Origin: JBAYFX01 sp041666965
GTDB taxonomy: Bacteria > Patescibacteriota > Microgenomatia > UBA12405
DNA: 43,641 nt
Assembly: GCA_041666965.1 (NCBI GenBank)
Contig: JBAYFX010000007.1
Location: 1-43,641 of the forward strand
Direction: 5' to 3'
The notes beneath the pieces are model-generated. The model made no database searches. It saw only the letters and a list, made by a program, of their open reading frames with translations, and had not been told where the DNA came from. The translations under genes and the position numbers were made by a program. Within the stretch, counting starts at the first letter, position 1. Each line of letters opens with the position of its first letter. Below, piece by piece: positions 32,881 to 40,314 of this stretch.

Positions 32881-33417
32881 TTATTCGCGACAACAATCGA
32901 GAATGTGACCGATGGTGCTGCTTAACTTACCCATTAATCCACCTTTGGCGTTTGGCATAACTTCAGAATCTTTTTCTTCGAGTACCGGTTCGATAGCAAT
33001 CTCCTTTCCCGGCTTAACCAGGTTGAGGTTCAGACCCCAAAAAAGATTGTAGAGGTGGTAGGACTTTTGAAAATAATCATGGGCTTTAGTTGACTCCCCT
33101 TTGGTTTGATACTTGGTGCCGACTTCAAAAAGCCGCATGGAAGTGGCTAGTAAGTGTTTACTGGTACACCAAATTTCCGCTTCAGGGTTTTTAACGATTT
33201 CTTTCATTAAGACTTTGCGCATTTCCCGAATTTCGTTTAAAAGTTCAAAATACTTAGTTTTACCGGTTTTGTTACCATTGAAAAACATGTGTTCCTCCAA
33301 AGAGATTAAGTTCATGATAGCCATGGACAAATCTTCACCAATGGAAAGATCTAAACCGTGACCTTTTTCGGCGGCCTTAACTTTGTCCATGAATTGTTTA
33401 AGATCGGGTGTATTCAT
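32881..33417 (-). CDS. hypothetical 178-residue helical protein
   Basis: I do not recognise a named family. The protein is soluble and predicted all-helical, with KVKAAEKGHGLDLSIGEDLSMAIMNLISLEEH, then conserved-looking Cys (EIWCTSKHLLA) and a C-terminal DCC. Neighbouring regulators and envelope genes do not indicate a role. TAAAAT on the - strand lies 6 bases before the ATG. It is divergent from the antiporter gene with 30 bases between starts. Confidence 0.65.
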   Translation of the reverse strand: MNTPDLKQFMDKVKAAEKGHGLDLSIGEDLSMAIMNLISLEEHMFFNGNKTGKTKYFELLNEIREMRKVLMKEIVKNPEAEIWCTSKHLLATSMRLFEVGTKYQTKGESTKAHDYFQKSYHLYNLFWGLNLNLVKPGKEIAIEPVLEEKDSEVMPNAKGGLMGKLSSTIGHILDCCRE

Positions 33418-33423
33418 GGGTAA

Positions 33424-33442
33424 ATTTTACCTTAAATATTAA
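33424..33442. promoter_or_regulatory. divergent -10 boxes in a 30-base gap
   Basis: The complement of 33424-33429 is TAAAAT, 6 bases before the - strand ATG. TATTAA at 33437-33442 lies 5 bases before the + strand GTG. Both promoters must fit in 30 bases, so the two starts are controlled by overlapping DNA. Confidence 0.45.
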
Positions 33443-33447
33443 CGACA

Positions 33448-34392
33448 GTGGTAGTAGCAGCTATACTGTTAAAAGTGGTAACAATTATCGTAACTTTAGT
33501 GACCGGAATAGGACTAGTTATTTCGGCGGAAAAACTGTCAATGTGGTTGACACGCTGGTGCCGGACAATGGGTTGGGATAAGTTTGGAGCTACCGCGGTA
33601 TTAATGGCGGCAGCCACCAGCTTGCCAGAGCTGGCAGTAACCGTAGTATCAAGCGTTGAGGGCAAGGGAGAAATTGGCTTGGGAAACGCACTGGGATCTA
33701 ATTTGGTGAATTTGGCACTAGTACTGGGACTAACCGGCGTGGCTGCAAAAACGGTTAAGTTTGAAGGCGGATGGAAAGATAGGGAAATAATACCCATATG
33801 GCTGACCTTAATCCCCTATGCTTTAGTGCTTGGAGACGGGAGAATTGGGAGAGCTGAGGGAGTAATACTAGTGGCGGTGTTTATATTGTTTGTAATGAGA
33901 ATGACGAAGCAGAAAATAAACAATTATGAACACCACCAACATCACCCGTTTAGGATTTTAGGACACTTGGGATTGTGGACTGTGGGACTGGTGGGAGCAT
34001 CAATGGCGTTAATTAACAGCGCTAGCCAACTAGCGGCGGGACTTGGAGTACCGCCAATAATTGTGGGCCTATTTGTAGTAGCCATTGGCACCTCAATGCC
34101 GGAGCTGGTGTTTAATATGGCGGCGGTAAGGAAAGGAAGGAGGGAAATGGCGATGGGCAACATTGTAGGTTCGTGCGTGTTTAACTCAACTTTAGTGGTT
34201 GGCCTGGCGGCGATAATTAACCCAATAGTACTGAGTAGTAAAAGTGTGATGTGGGGGCCAACGGTTCAATATGCGTTGATATTGGCAGTATTAATGGCGT
34301 TTATTAGGAGCAAGAATAAACTGGAAAGGTGGGAGTCGGCCACACTGGTAGGACTATTTGTATACTACCTTTTAATTGAAACATTGATCTAA
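33448..34392 (+). CDS. calcium/sodium antiporter, CaCA family (YrbG-like)
   Basis: This 314-residue protein has about ten helices in two related halves. The alpha-repeats are ATAVLMAAATSLPELAVTV with LGNALGSNLVNLALVLG, and VGLFVVAIGTSMPELVFN with MGNIVGSCVFNSTLVVGL. It probably exports calcium in exchange for sodium or protons. The start is GTG at 33448, giving a normal N-terminal helix. The VOC gene begins 5 bases after its stop. Confidence 0.9.
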   Translation: MVVAAILLKVVTIIVTLVTGIGLVISAEKLSMWLTRWCRTMGWDKFGATAVLMAAATSLPELAVTVVSSVEGKGEIGLGNALGSNLVNLALVLGLTGVAAKTVKFEGGWKDREIIPIWLTLIPYALVLGDGRIGRAEGVILVAVFILFVMRMTKQKINNYEHHQHHPFRILGHLGLWTVGLVGASMALINSASQLAAGLGVPPIIVGLFVVAIGTSMPELVFNMAAVRKGRREMAMGNIVGSCVFNSTLVVGLAAIINPIVLSSKSVMWGPTVQYALILAVLMAFIRSKNKLERWESATLVGLFVYYLLIETLI

Positions 34393-34397
34393 AACAG

Positions 34398-34775
34398 ATG
34401 GTTACAGAATTAATGGTGAGAAACGTAGATCAGTCAATTGCGTTTTATCAACGATATTTAAAGTGCGAAATAAGTAATAAACTTATAGTTGAAAACCAAA
34501 TTCGCTGGGCAGAAGTACAAACACCAAAAGGCTCAAGATTGCAATTTTACGGTATTGTCGATTTTATAAACGAGATTGGTGAATTTCGAGGTGAGGAACC
34601 AAGGGCAAGTATAGTATTAATTTTTGAGGTAGATGAAATTGAAAATACCTGGAATGAGGTGAAAGATAAAATTGTAATAGTTGACCCGCTAAAAACCAAA
34701 GATTACGGAGCAATAGAGTTTAAATTTAAAGATCCCGATGGATATATAATCCAGCTAACCCAAAGGATAAATTAA
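34398..34775 (+). CDS. VOC-superfamily (glyoxalase-like) protein
   Basis: This 125-residue single-domain protein has two beta-alpha-beta-beta-beta modules: MVRNVDQSIAFYQRYLKCE at the start and EFKFKDPDGYIIQLTQ at the end. Members include glyoxalases, dioxygenases and resistance proteins that bind small molecules. Few conserved metal-ligand His residues are visible, so it may be a binding protein rather than an enzyme. The 3' end overlaps the convergent gene by 4 bases. Confidence 0.82.
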   Translation: MVTELMVRNVDQSIAFYQRYLKCEISNKLIVENQIRWAEVQTPKGSRLQFYGIVDFINEIGEFRGEEPRASIVLIFEVDEIENTWNEVKDKIVIVDPLKTKDYGAIEFKFKDPDGYIIQLTQRIN

Positions 34776-35281
34776 AGAGAAAAAGAGAGTTTGAAAATGA
34801 GGGTAATTATTAGAGTCAAGCCAACCGGAAAAGCGACTTTGGCGTAGGGAAAAGGGGTTTTACCAAGCTGCTTTTTAATTTTTAGATATCCAAGGTTGCC
34901 AACGACCATGGTTAAAAATCCAAGAGTCTGTCCGAGAATGATTTTATTGACTCCTAAAACTTTATTACCTCCGGTTTGGGAAGTAAAGACGAAATAGGCC
35001 AGAGTAGAGGCTAAAAGTAAAAAGGATAAGATTAAGGGATTGGTTAAGAATTTTAGTTTGAGACGGTCGTTTTGGAGCTTGGGGGCTAACCAAAAAGCCA
35101 GCGCTGTATTGAGAGCGGAAATCCAAATGGAAACAAGCAAATCATCAATCCCCAATTTTTGAGCCAACAACATGCCACCACCAACAGTGACAATACAAAC
35201 CGGACATTGGGCCCGGGCGTAGACAGGTAGAGCCAGTGAGTAAGTGAGGGTTAAGATGAAGGTGATGACTGAAACGATCAT
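34772..35281 (-). CDS. uncharacterised four-helix membrane protein with CPVC motif
   Basis: This 169-residue protein has an N-terminal signal-like helix, then AQCPVCIVTVGGGMLLAQKLG. Three or four further helices follow (LLVSIWISALNTALAFWLA, NPLILSFLLLASTLAYFVF, PVGLTLIITLIFKL). The CPVC pair just outside the first helix suggests metal binding or thiol-disulfide exchange. I recognise it as a recurring CPR protein without a name. Its promoter carries the same operator as the metal-transport gene at 37808 and the repressor at 39878, which links it to the same response. Confidence 0.72.
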   Translation of the reverse strand: MIVSVITFILTLTYSLALPVYARAQCPVCIVTVGGGMLLAQKLGIDDLLVSIWISALNTALAFWLAPKLQNDRLKLKFLTNPLILSFLLLASTLAYFVFTSQTGGNKVLGVNKIILGQTLGFLTMVVGNLGYLKIKKQLGKTPFPYAKVAFPVGLTLIITLIFKLSFSL

Positions 35282-35283
35282 GT

Positions 35284-35299
35284 TACTACTAATGTAGTA
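35284..35299. promoter_or_regulatory. predicted BlaI/CopY operator, site 1
   Basis: TACTAC-TAAT-GTAGTA is a perfect 6-4-6 inverted repeat starting 2 bases from the ATG of the CPVC membrane gene. It overlaps its -10 (TATACT, complement of 35296-35301), so repressor binding would block transcription. The inner TAC-N4-GTA matches the spacing of known CopY/BlaI boxes. Confidence 0.75.
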
Positions 35300-35308
35300 T
35301 AAAGCTAG

Positions 35309-35914
35309 TTAAATGGCAACACCTAAAGAACGGAGGTGGTTTTGAAAATCATCAAAGTCAAGATAAGGGAAAGCATTAATTCCTAGCTCTTGGGCGGTGG
35401 TGACATTTTCTGGCTTGTCATCGGAATAAATAATTTCTGAGGGGATACACCCTGATTGAGAAATCAGTGCCTGATAAATTCTTGGGTCCGGTTTGGTGAC
35501 ACCAACATCATAAGAAAATACTTTAATGTCGAAATCAGCTAAAAAGTTGAATTTTTTATCTAATTCGCGAATTCTGGTTACATTATTGTTGGAACAGATA
35601 GCGGTTTTGAGACCAAGTTCACGGATTTTATTAACCACTTCACTAACTTGGGAGTTTATTTGGTAATGATTAGCTAAAAGTGAAAAAACGTCGTCATTTG
35701 AAAGATGGACACCTAAGGTAGTTTTAACATAAGTCCAAAAATCAGTTTCAGAAATTTGGCCACACCGGAATTGAAGTTGCTGATCAGATTTAAAAAAAAC
35801 AAAGTCAATAATCTCAGGATCTGAAACGGTCTTAGGGAGAGCGTTTTTAAAATTACGGAAACTGTCGGAGGTGAAGTAAACCCCGTCAAGGTCAAAAGTG
35901 ATTGCTTTGATCAT
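35309..35914 (-). CDS. HAD-superfamily hydrolase
   Basis: This 201-residue enzyme has the motifs FDLDGVYF near the start (Asp-x-Asp), Ser in ICSNNN, Lys in VTKPDPRIY and YSDDKPENV. It looks like a small sugar- or nucleotide-phosphatase of the HAD-IA type. The start at 35914 is preferred over an in-frame ATG at 35929 because TATTAT (complement of 35920-35925) lies exactly 5 bases before it. Its promoter overlaps one of the XRE operators. Confidence 0.85.
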   Translation of the reverse strand: MIKAITFDLDGVYFTSDSFRNFKNALPKTVSDPEIIDFVFFKSDQQLQFRCGQISETDFWTYVKTTLGVHLSNDDVFSLLANHYQINSQVSEVVNKIRELGLKTAICSNNNVTRIRELDKKFNFLADFDIKVFSYDVGVTKPDPRIYQALISQSGCIPSEIIYSDDKPENVTTAQELGINAFPYLDFDDFQNHLRSLGVAI

Positions 35915-35939
35915 AAGAAATAATATCACTTGACAAGGA

Positions 35940-35981
35940 TGTTAGAAAGTTATAACATATAGTTGTTAGATTATTCTAACG
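35940..35981. promoter_or_regulatory. twin operator sites for the XRE regulator
   Basis: Two 18-base sites, TGTTAGAAAGTTATAACA (35940-35957) and TGTTAGATTATTCTAACG (35964-35981), share the form TGTTAGAnnnTTnTAAC and are 24 bases apart centre to centre. The second covers the -10 (TATTCT, 35972-35977) of the XRE gene. The first lies near the -35 region of both the XRE gene and the divergent HAD gene. Confidence 0.65.
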
Positions 35982-35982
35982 T

Positions 35983-36177
35983 ATGAAAACAAAAATTAAG
36001 GAATTAAGAACAAAATACAATATGACCCAAGACCAATTGGCCAATGCGGTCAACGTCCGTCGGGAGACAATTGTGTTTTTGGAACAAGGGAAATATGTGC
36101 CCTCTTTGAAGCTGGCACATGATGTGGCCAAAACTCTTAAGACCAAAATTGATTATTTATTTAGTTTTGAAGATTAA
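35983..36177 (+). CDS. XRE-family helix-turn-helix regulator
   Basis: This 64-residue protein is almost entirely a DNA-binding helix-turn-helix: KIKELRTKYNMTQDQLANAV, NVRRETIVFLEQGKYVPSLK, then KTLKTKIDYLFSFE. It belongs to the small YvaO/YozG type that usually controls an adjacent membrane-protein gene. Twin palindromes upstream are its likely sites. TATTCT lies 5 bases before the ATG. The partner membrane gene follows after 4 bases. Confidence 0.9.
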   Translation: MKTKIKELRTKYNMTQDQLANAVNVRRETIVFLEQGKYVPSLKLAHDVAKTLKTKIDYLFSFED

Positions 36178-36181
36178 AACT

Positions 36182-36604
36182 ATGTTTGCAAAAGCCGAGT
36201 GGTTTGGACCACGAAAATTTAGCGGTTGGGGCTTAACCCCAAAAACCTGGCAAGGTTGGGTTTACATTTTGGTTGTTGCGGCCCCACTGGCCCTGATTCC
36301 CAATTTGCCAATTGCTGAGGAGTGGAAAACTCCCCTAATGCTAGGGTGGGCAGCGGTAATGGCGATTGATTTACTTGGGGTAATGTATAGGATTAAAAAA
36401 GATGAGCGGGACACCATGCACGAGGCCCTGGCGGAGAGAAACGCCATGTGGTTTATGGTAACTGCTTTAGGCATAGGGGTAGCCTACCAGGCGGCTAGTA
36501 GCGCTGTGGCACAAGTTAACAAAGTTGACCCAATCCTAATAATTGCTCTACTTGGCGCGACGGTGGTTAAGGCTATTACTCACTGGTATTTGAGGGATAA
36601 ATAA
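36182..36604 (+). CDS. multi-helix membrane protein co-expressed with the XRE regulator
   Basis: This 140-residue protein begins MFAKAEWFGPRKFSGWG, then LTPKTWQGWVYILVVAAP, a motif recurring in small bacterial membrane proteins. It has about four helices and a cytosolic segment RIKKDERDTMHEALAERNAM like DUF2178-type proteins. HTH plus DUF2178-type pairs are common. The membrane partner may modulate the regulator. The start at 36182, 4 bases after the regulator stop, is chosen over an in-frame ATG at 36119 inside that gene. Confidence 0.8.
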   Translation: MFAKAEWFGPRKFSGWGLTPKTWQGWVYILVVAAPLALIPNLPIAEEWKTPLMLGWAAVMAIDLLGVMYRIKKDERDTMHEALAERNAMWFMVTALGIGVAYQAASSAVAQVNKVDPILIIALLGATVVKAITHWYLRDK

Positions 36605-36621
36605 CAATGGTAAGATAGGTC

Positions 36622-37815
36622 GTGGGAAAAACTGATTGGAAAGTGAACGTTGGGGTCTACAAACTTGATTCGATTTTAAACTGGTTTTATGTACCGATTG
36701 GGGTTTGGGTACTGGTATGGGGACAGTTTTTAAGTTTTAGCCAAATATCTTTATCGATGGGAATAAGTTTGTTTTGGAGTACTTTGTTGGAACTACCCTC
36801 AGGTGCTATGGCGGACATGTTGGGAAGGAAAAAGACGGTCACAATTGGACGAGCAATATTGTTCTTAAGTTACGTATTATTGTTTTTTCGACACGATTTT
36901 TGGGGGTTTTTGATTTGGCAAATGGCTTACCAGACAGATGGCGCTTTTACATCGGGGGCCAACTCGGCACTGGTTTATGACTCTTTGAAAGAAAACGGGC
37001 AAGAATCGAGGTATAAAAAAGTGGAGGCAGATACCTATATGTATAACACCATTGGTATGGCTATAGGAGCAATTTTAGGAGGGTTTTTATACAAAATATC
37101 ACCGATGACTCCATATACTTTTATGATTTTAGTTACAGGGATAGGCTGGTGGGTATCGAGCAATTATCAGGAACCAAAAATGGAAACACAAAAATGGACA
37201 ATTAAAGGATACTTTAAGCAAAACTACGAAGGCTTTAATCATATTTTTAGCAATCCAAAGATAAAGGCAATTTCATTGTTTTCGATTGCTGTTGGCGTAG
37301 TGTCTTATACAGGTGTGTGGTACTTGTACGAACCGAGATTGGCACAAGGAGGATTTGACCCGAGAGTACTGGCCATATTGGTTTCGGGGACATACTTAGC
37401 CAGAGCCGTAGGCACAAGATTAATACCTGCGATTGATGGCAAATTAAAATTAGGCACAGCTCCCCTATTTTTAGCAGTCTTCCAAACCATAGGGTCTGCC
37501 CTCTCGCTTTTAGCAGGAAGGGCTGGAGCAATAAGTAGTGTTTATTTACGAAAACTAACAGACGGCTATCGACAACCGAGTTTGATTGCTTGGCAAAACG
37601 ACCAAATAGAGTCTAAATATAGAGCTACATCGTTATCAGCCTTATCGTTACTAACCAATTTAATCGTAGCTGGTTTGGGGCCAATAATAGGATTTTCTAT
37701 TGACAGATGGGGAGCCGGAAGAACGATGGGTTCTTTGGCAATTTTTGGAGTTGTGACAGTTATTCCTCTTGGAGTAAGACTCGGAAGTTTGATTAAAAAG
37801 GAACAGGTTAAATAA
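36622..37815 (+). CDS. MFS transporter
   Basis: This 397-residue protein has about 12 helices and the MFS loop LELPSGAMADMLGRKKTVTIG. It belongs to the same broad group as the transporter at 3125. The GTG start lies 5 bases after TAAGAT (36611-36616), so it has a leaderless promoter of its own despite following the XRE operon by 17 bases. The substrate is unknown. The 3' end overlaps the convergent metal-transport gene by 8 bases. Confidence 0.88.
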   Translation: MGKTDWKVNVGVYKLDSILNWFYVPIGVWVLVWGQFLSFSQISLSMGISLFWSTLLELPSGAMADMLGRKKTVTIGRAILFLSYVLLFFRHDFWGFLIWQMAYQTDGAFTSGANSALVYDSLKENGQESRYKKVEADTYMYNTIGMAIGAILGGFLYKISPMTPYTFMILVTGIGWWVSSNYQEPKMETQKWTIKGYFKQNYEGFNHIFSNPKIKAISLFSIAVGVVSYTGVWYLYEPRLAQGGFDPRVLAILVSGTYLARAVGTRLIPAIDGKLKLGTAPLFLAVFQTIGSALSLLAGRAGAISSVYLRKLTDGYRQPSLIAWQNDQIESKYRATSLSALSLLTNLIVAGLGPIIGFSIDRWGAGRTMGSLAIFGVVTVIPLGVRLGSLIKKEQVK

Positions 37816-39139
37816 CCTCAAAGGTGCCAGAGACCATGCCCATCCAACAGGAGAAACGATAGGTACCGAGACGGGTGGGAGTAAACTCCCTAACAGCTGT
37901 AGTACCGGGAACAAGATTGATGGGCCCCTCAATAAAATCACGAGCAATAACGGCATTGGTACAGCCGGAAGTACCCTTGTCAGTTATTTCCCAGCGAACA
38001 GGAACATTGGCCCTAATTTTAAGGCGGGAAGGAAAGTAACCTTGAGATGAGGCGTCCATTTTGACAACCTGTTTACCATTAACGATCGGAGGCAAATCGG
38101 AGGCTTGAGCAATGCCGGGGGCGGATTTAAAACTAGGAGTTAAACCAAGAACGGTAAGCTGTCCACTTATGTTGTAGAGTGCAAAAAGCAAAACCAGAAG
38201 ACCAGCGACTTGGGAGACAGCAGGGCGAGTTATGGTTTTGGCACCACCAAGGCCGATAAGAAGCAGAGGAATGGAAGTGCCCAAGGCAAAGAAGCCTAAA
38301 ATTGAGGCACCGCCGACGAAACTACCGGTGGCCAGAGCCAGGGACTGAGCGGTTAGGGTAAAACCACAAGGTAAAAAGAAGGTAAGGGCGCCCATAACCA
38401 GGGGCATTAATGTTCCTTTAAACTTGGTTTCGTCGGCCAGGCGACCGGTAATACTTTTGGGGAGAGCTAATTGGAAATTGGCCAAAGCTTTAACCCCCAG
38501 CATTTGAAGGGCTAAAACAAACATTAACACAGAGACTAAGATGGTGAGAATGGCACCGGCGGTTAAAGATAAACGAAGGGTTTGGCCCAAGAGACCTAGT
38601 ATTCCGCCCAAAAGAGTAAAAGAAGCGAGGCGGCCTAAATTAAACATAAGGTTGGGCGCAAGGGGATGACCCGAAGAATTGGCTGACCACTGGCGGGAAA
38701 GGGACAAAACGACTCCCCCAACCAAAGCAGCACAGGTGGAAAAACCAGCCAGTAAACCAAAAGGAAGAAAGGCCAAAGGAAGTGTCTCCGGACCGACATT
38801 AACTAAAGAAAAAAGACCGGATTGTTGTAAAAAGTAAAAGATGGCGGCGATGATGGAGACAATTAGGAGAGAATTTATTAAATTTGGTGCGCTGGTGCGC
38901 TGGTGCTCTGGTACGCTGGTTGAAAAAACATAATTATTGGACTTAAAAATACGATTGAGATGAGAAATGTCTGGCTTGTGGCCCCGTAGGTAATCAACCG
39001 AAACTGTGCCCGAAACTGAGGAAGCAGAAACAGATTTAACTCCGGGGAGCGATTTGATTTCTTTTTCTATTAAAATTTCACAGGATTTACAATGAGTACC
39101 AGTAACGGATAAAGAACAGGATTTTAGTGACTTGGACAT
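37808..39139 (-). CDS. HMA-TauE/SafE-cupredoxin fusion, metal transport or detoxification
   Basis: This 443-residue protein has three parts. Residues ~8-70 form an HMA domain with CKSC (17-20), a Cu(I)-type site. Residues ~95-330 have about seven helices of the TauE/SafE (COG2836) type, related to DsbD/CcdA, including FFLPCGFTLTAQSLALATGS. The C-terminal ~90 residues form a cupredoxin-like domain ending SGCTN...FTPTRLGTYRFSCWMGM, with Cys and Met residues able to hold copper. It probably moves or buffers copper or another soft metal across the membrane. The promoter is TTGACA-N16-TACACT on the - strand, covered by a perfect operator. Confidence 0.87.
   Translation of the reverse strand: MSKSLKSCSLSVTGTHCKSCEILIEKEIKSLPGVKSVSASSVSGTVSVDYLRGHKPDISHLNRIFKSNNYVFSTSVPEHQRTSAPNLINSLLIVSIIAAIFYFLQQSGLFSLVNVGPETLPLAFLPFGLLAGFSTCAALVGGVVLSLSRQWSANSSGHPLAPNLMFNLGRLASFTLLGGILGLLGQTLRLSLTAGAILTILVSVLMFVLALQMLGVKALANFQLALPKSITGRLADETKFKGTLMPLVMGALTFFLPCGFTLTAQSLALATGSFVGGASILGFFALGTSIPLLLIGLGGAKTITRPAVSQVAGLLVLLFALYNISGQLTVLGLTPSFKSAPGIAQASDLPPIVNGKQVVKMDASSQGYFPSRLKIRANVPVRWEITDKGTSGCTNAVIARDFIEGPINLVPGTTAVREFTPTRLGTYRFSCWMGMVSGTFEVI
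38887..38918. repeat. four octamers inside the HMA-TauE/SafE gene
   Basis: The units are GTGCGCTG, GTGCGCTG, GTGCTCTG and GTACGCTG. They encode part of the linker between the HMA domain and the first membrane helix (SVPEHQRTSAP). Eight is not a multiple of three, so unit gain or loss would shift the frame. The array matches 24 of 32 bases of the one in rnhB at 27747. Confidence 0.65.
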
Positions 39140-39145
39140 GTGAAG

Positions 39146-39161
39146 TACTACTAGTGTAGTA
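39146..39161. promoter_or_regulatory. predicted BlaI/CopY operator, site 2
   Basis: TACTAC-TAGT-GTAGTA is a perfect inverted repeat, extended by one more pair (G at 39145, C at 39162). It overlaps the -10 (TACACT, complement of 39153-39158) of the HMA-TauE/SafE-cupredoxin gene, whose ATG is 6 bases from the site. Confidence 0.78.
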
Positions 39162-39194
39162 CACCTGAGTTATTTGTCAATGCTAAAATCTGTC

Positions 39195-39884
39195 ATGGAC
39201 CAAATGACAGTAGTAAAAGATACTTTGGGAAAAACAGGTAAGTATTGGATAGCATTCGTGGGAGATTCAATAACCAGCGCTGAATGGGTCCACCCCAACT
39301 GGCGGGAAATTGTGGAGTATGTACTTAAAGAAGAATTACAACCGAAGTTTAAGGATTGGAGAGTGCCATCCTGGGGAATAAGATGTTTTAATTATGGATT
39401 TGACGGTGCATCGAGCCGGGATATTGCAAAGTTGGCGAGTGACGGGACTTTGAAAACGAGACTGGATCTAGTAATAGTAATGATTGGTGCTAACGACAAG
39501 ATTAAAAGGGTTAGTCTGATGGAGCATAAAGGAAATATTGGGAAAATAATTGAGGCATTAAAACCAGTGGAGACAGTATGGGCAACAGACATAAGACCAA
39601 ACAACTTAAGAGCCGCAAAAACTTACAAAGACTTTGTAGAAGAAGATAGAAAATACAAATGGGGAATGACTAAATTTATTGACACGTATGCCGAATTCGA
39701 CAAATTGGAACTGAATAAACTATATACTTTTAAATATAAGGATAAGCCGGATTTTTGGCACCCTAACCAATTGGGAAACGCTTATATTGCCAAGATAATA
39801 CTAAGAGAGGCGTTTGGAATTGAATTTGACCCGGAGAAATATATCCGCGACACACTAAGCGGAGAAAAGTATCCGGGTTACTGA
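39195..39884 (+). CDS. SGNH/GDSL-family hydrolase
   Basis: This 229-residue enzyme has GDSIT near residue 24 (catalytic Ser), a Gly in the NYGFDGASS region, MIGAND (Asn) and DFWHPNQLGNAYIA near the end (Asp-x-x-His). SGNH enzymes are esterases or lipases and often remove acyl groups from glycans. There is no signal peptide, so it is cytoplasmic unless exported otherwise. The start at 39195 is chosen because TAAAAT (39184-39189) lies 5 bases before it. An in-frame TTG at 39174 would add residues. Confidence 0.83.
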   Translation: MDQMTVVKDTLGKTGKYWIAFVGDSITSAEWVHPNWREIVEYVLKEELQPKFKDWRVPSWGIRCFNYGFDGASSRDIAKLASDGTLKTRLDLVIVMIGANDKIKRVSLMEHKGNIGKIIEALKPVETVWATDIRPNNLRAAKTYKDFVEEDRKYKWGMTKFIDTYAEFDKLELNKLYTFKYKDKPDFWHPNQLGNAYIAKIILREAFGIEFDPEKYIRDTLSGEKYPGY

Positions 39885-40228
39885 GCGTGCTTTTTTGAAA
39901 CTTTTTCGAAGGCGGAGCGGGCAAAGTCACCATAGGAGTGAAAAATGCGCTCGAAAAGATCACCGAGGGACGAAGAGGCAAAATCAGCTTTGGAAATAGC
40001 AGCTACATAGGTGTAAACATTACCTTCCATGACCCGCTTAACCAGTTTTTTATCGGTCATGCGCTTAAGAACGGTCATGATAGTGGTATAGGCGTAAGAA
40101 TCGGACATTTTGGCTTGGACAGCAGCCGGTTTAAGAGGTACTGACGACGCCCAAAGAACTTCCATGATTTTTTGCTCAAGACCACCTAATAATTGGCATT
40201 TGCCGTTGCAGTGACAGTCACAGTTCAT
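39878..40228 (-). CDS. BlaI/MecI/CopY-family repressor with N-terminal Cys cluster
   Basis: This 116-residue protein begins MNCDCHCNGKC, placing Cys at 3, 5, 7 and 11 and His at 6. The winged-helix domain follows: LEQKIMEVLWASSVPLKP, DSYAYTTIMTVLKRMTDKKLV, then a dimerising helical end. CopY of Enterococcus has its metal Cys at the C-terminus, so this N-terminal placement is unusual. It lies behind an operator like those of the metal-transport and CPVC genes, so it is the likely controller of all three, with metal as the signal. An in-frame ATG at 40339 would run the frame through the operator and is rejected. Confidence 0.85.
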   Translation of the reverse strand: MNCDCHCNGKCQLLGGLEQKIMEVLWASSVPLKPAAVQAKMSDSYAYTTIMTVLKRMTDKKLVKRVMEGNVYTYVAAISKADFASSSLGDLFERIFHSYGDFARSAFEKVSKKHAQ

Positions 40229-40231
40229 AGT

Positions 40232-40247
40232 TACTACTATTGTAGCA
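40232..40247. promoter_or_regulatory. predicted BlaI/CopY operator, site 3 (autoregulation)
   Basis: TACTAC-TATT-GTAGCA lies 3 bases upstream of the repressor ATG and overlaps its -10 (TACAAT, complement of 40239-40244). One base of the right arm (C for T) departs from the perfect repeat, as might suit a weaker autoregulatory site. Confidence 0.72.
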
Positions 40248-40314
40248 CCCAAAAAGCTGAATAAAAAAGAAGGTGAGGTTTTTGAGAAGAAAGCTAAAAA
40301 TGTTATATTATGGT

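Noticed and set aside
38887..38918. Octamer repeats as part of a CRISPR array
   Set aside because: The units are only 8 bases long, have no spacers and lie inside a coding frame. No cas gene is present.
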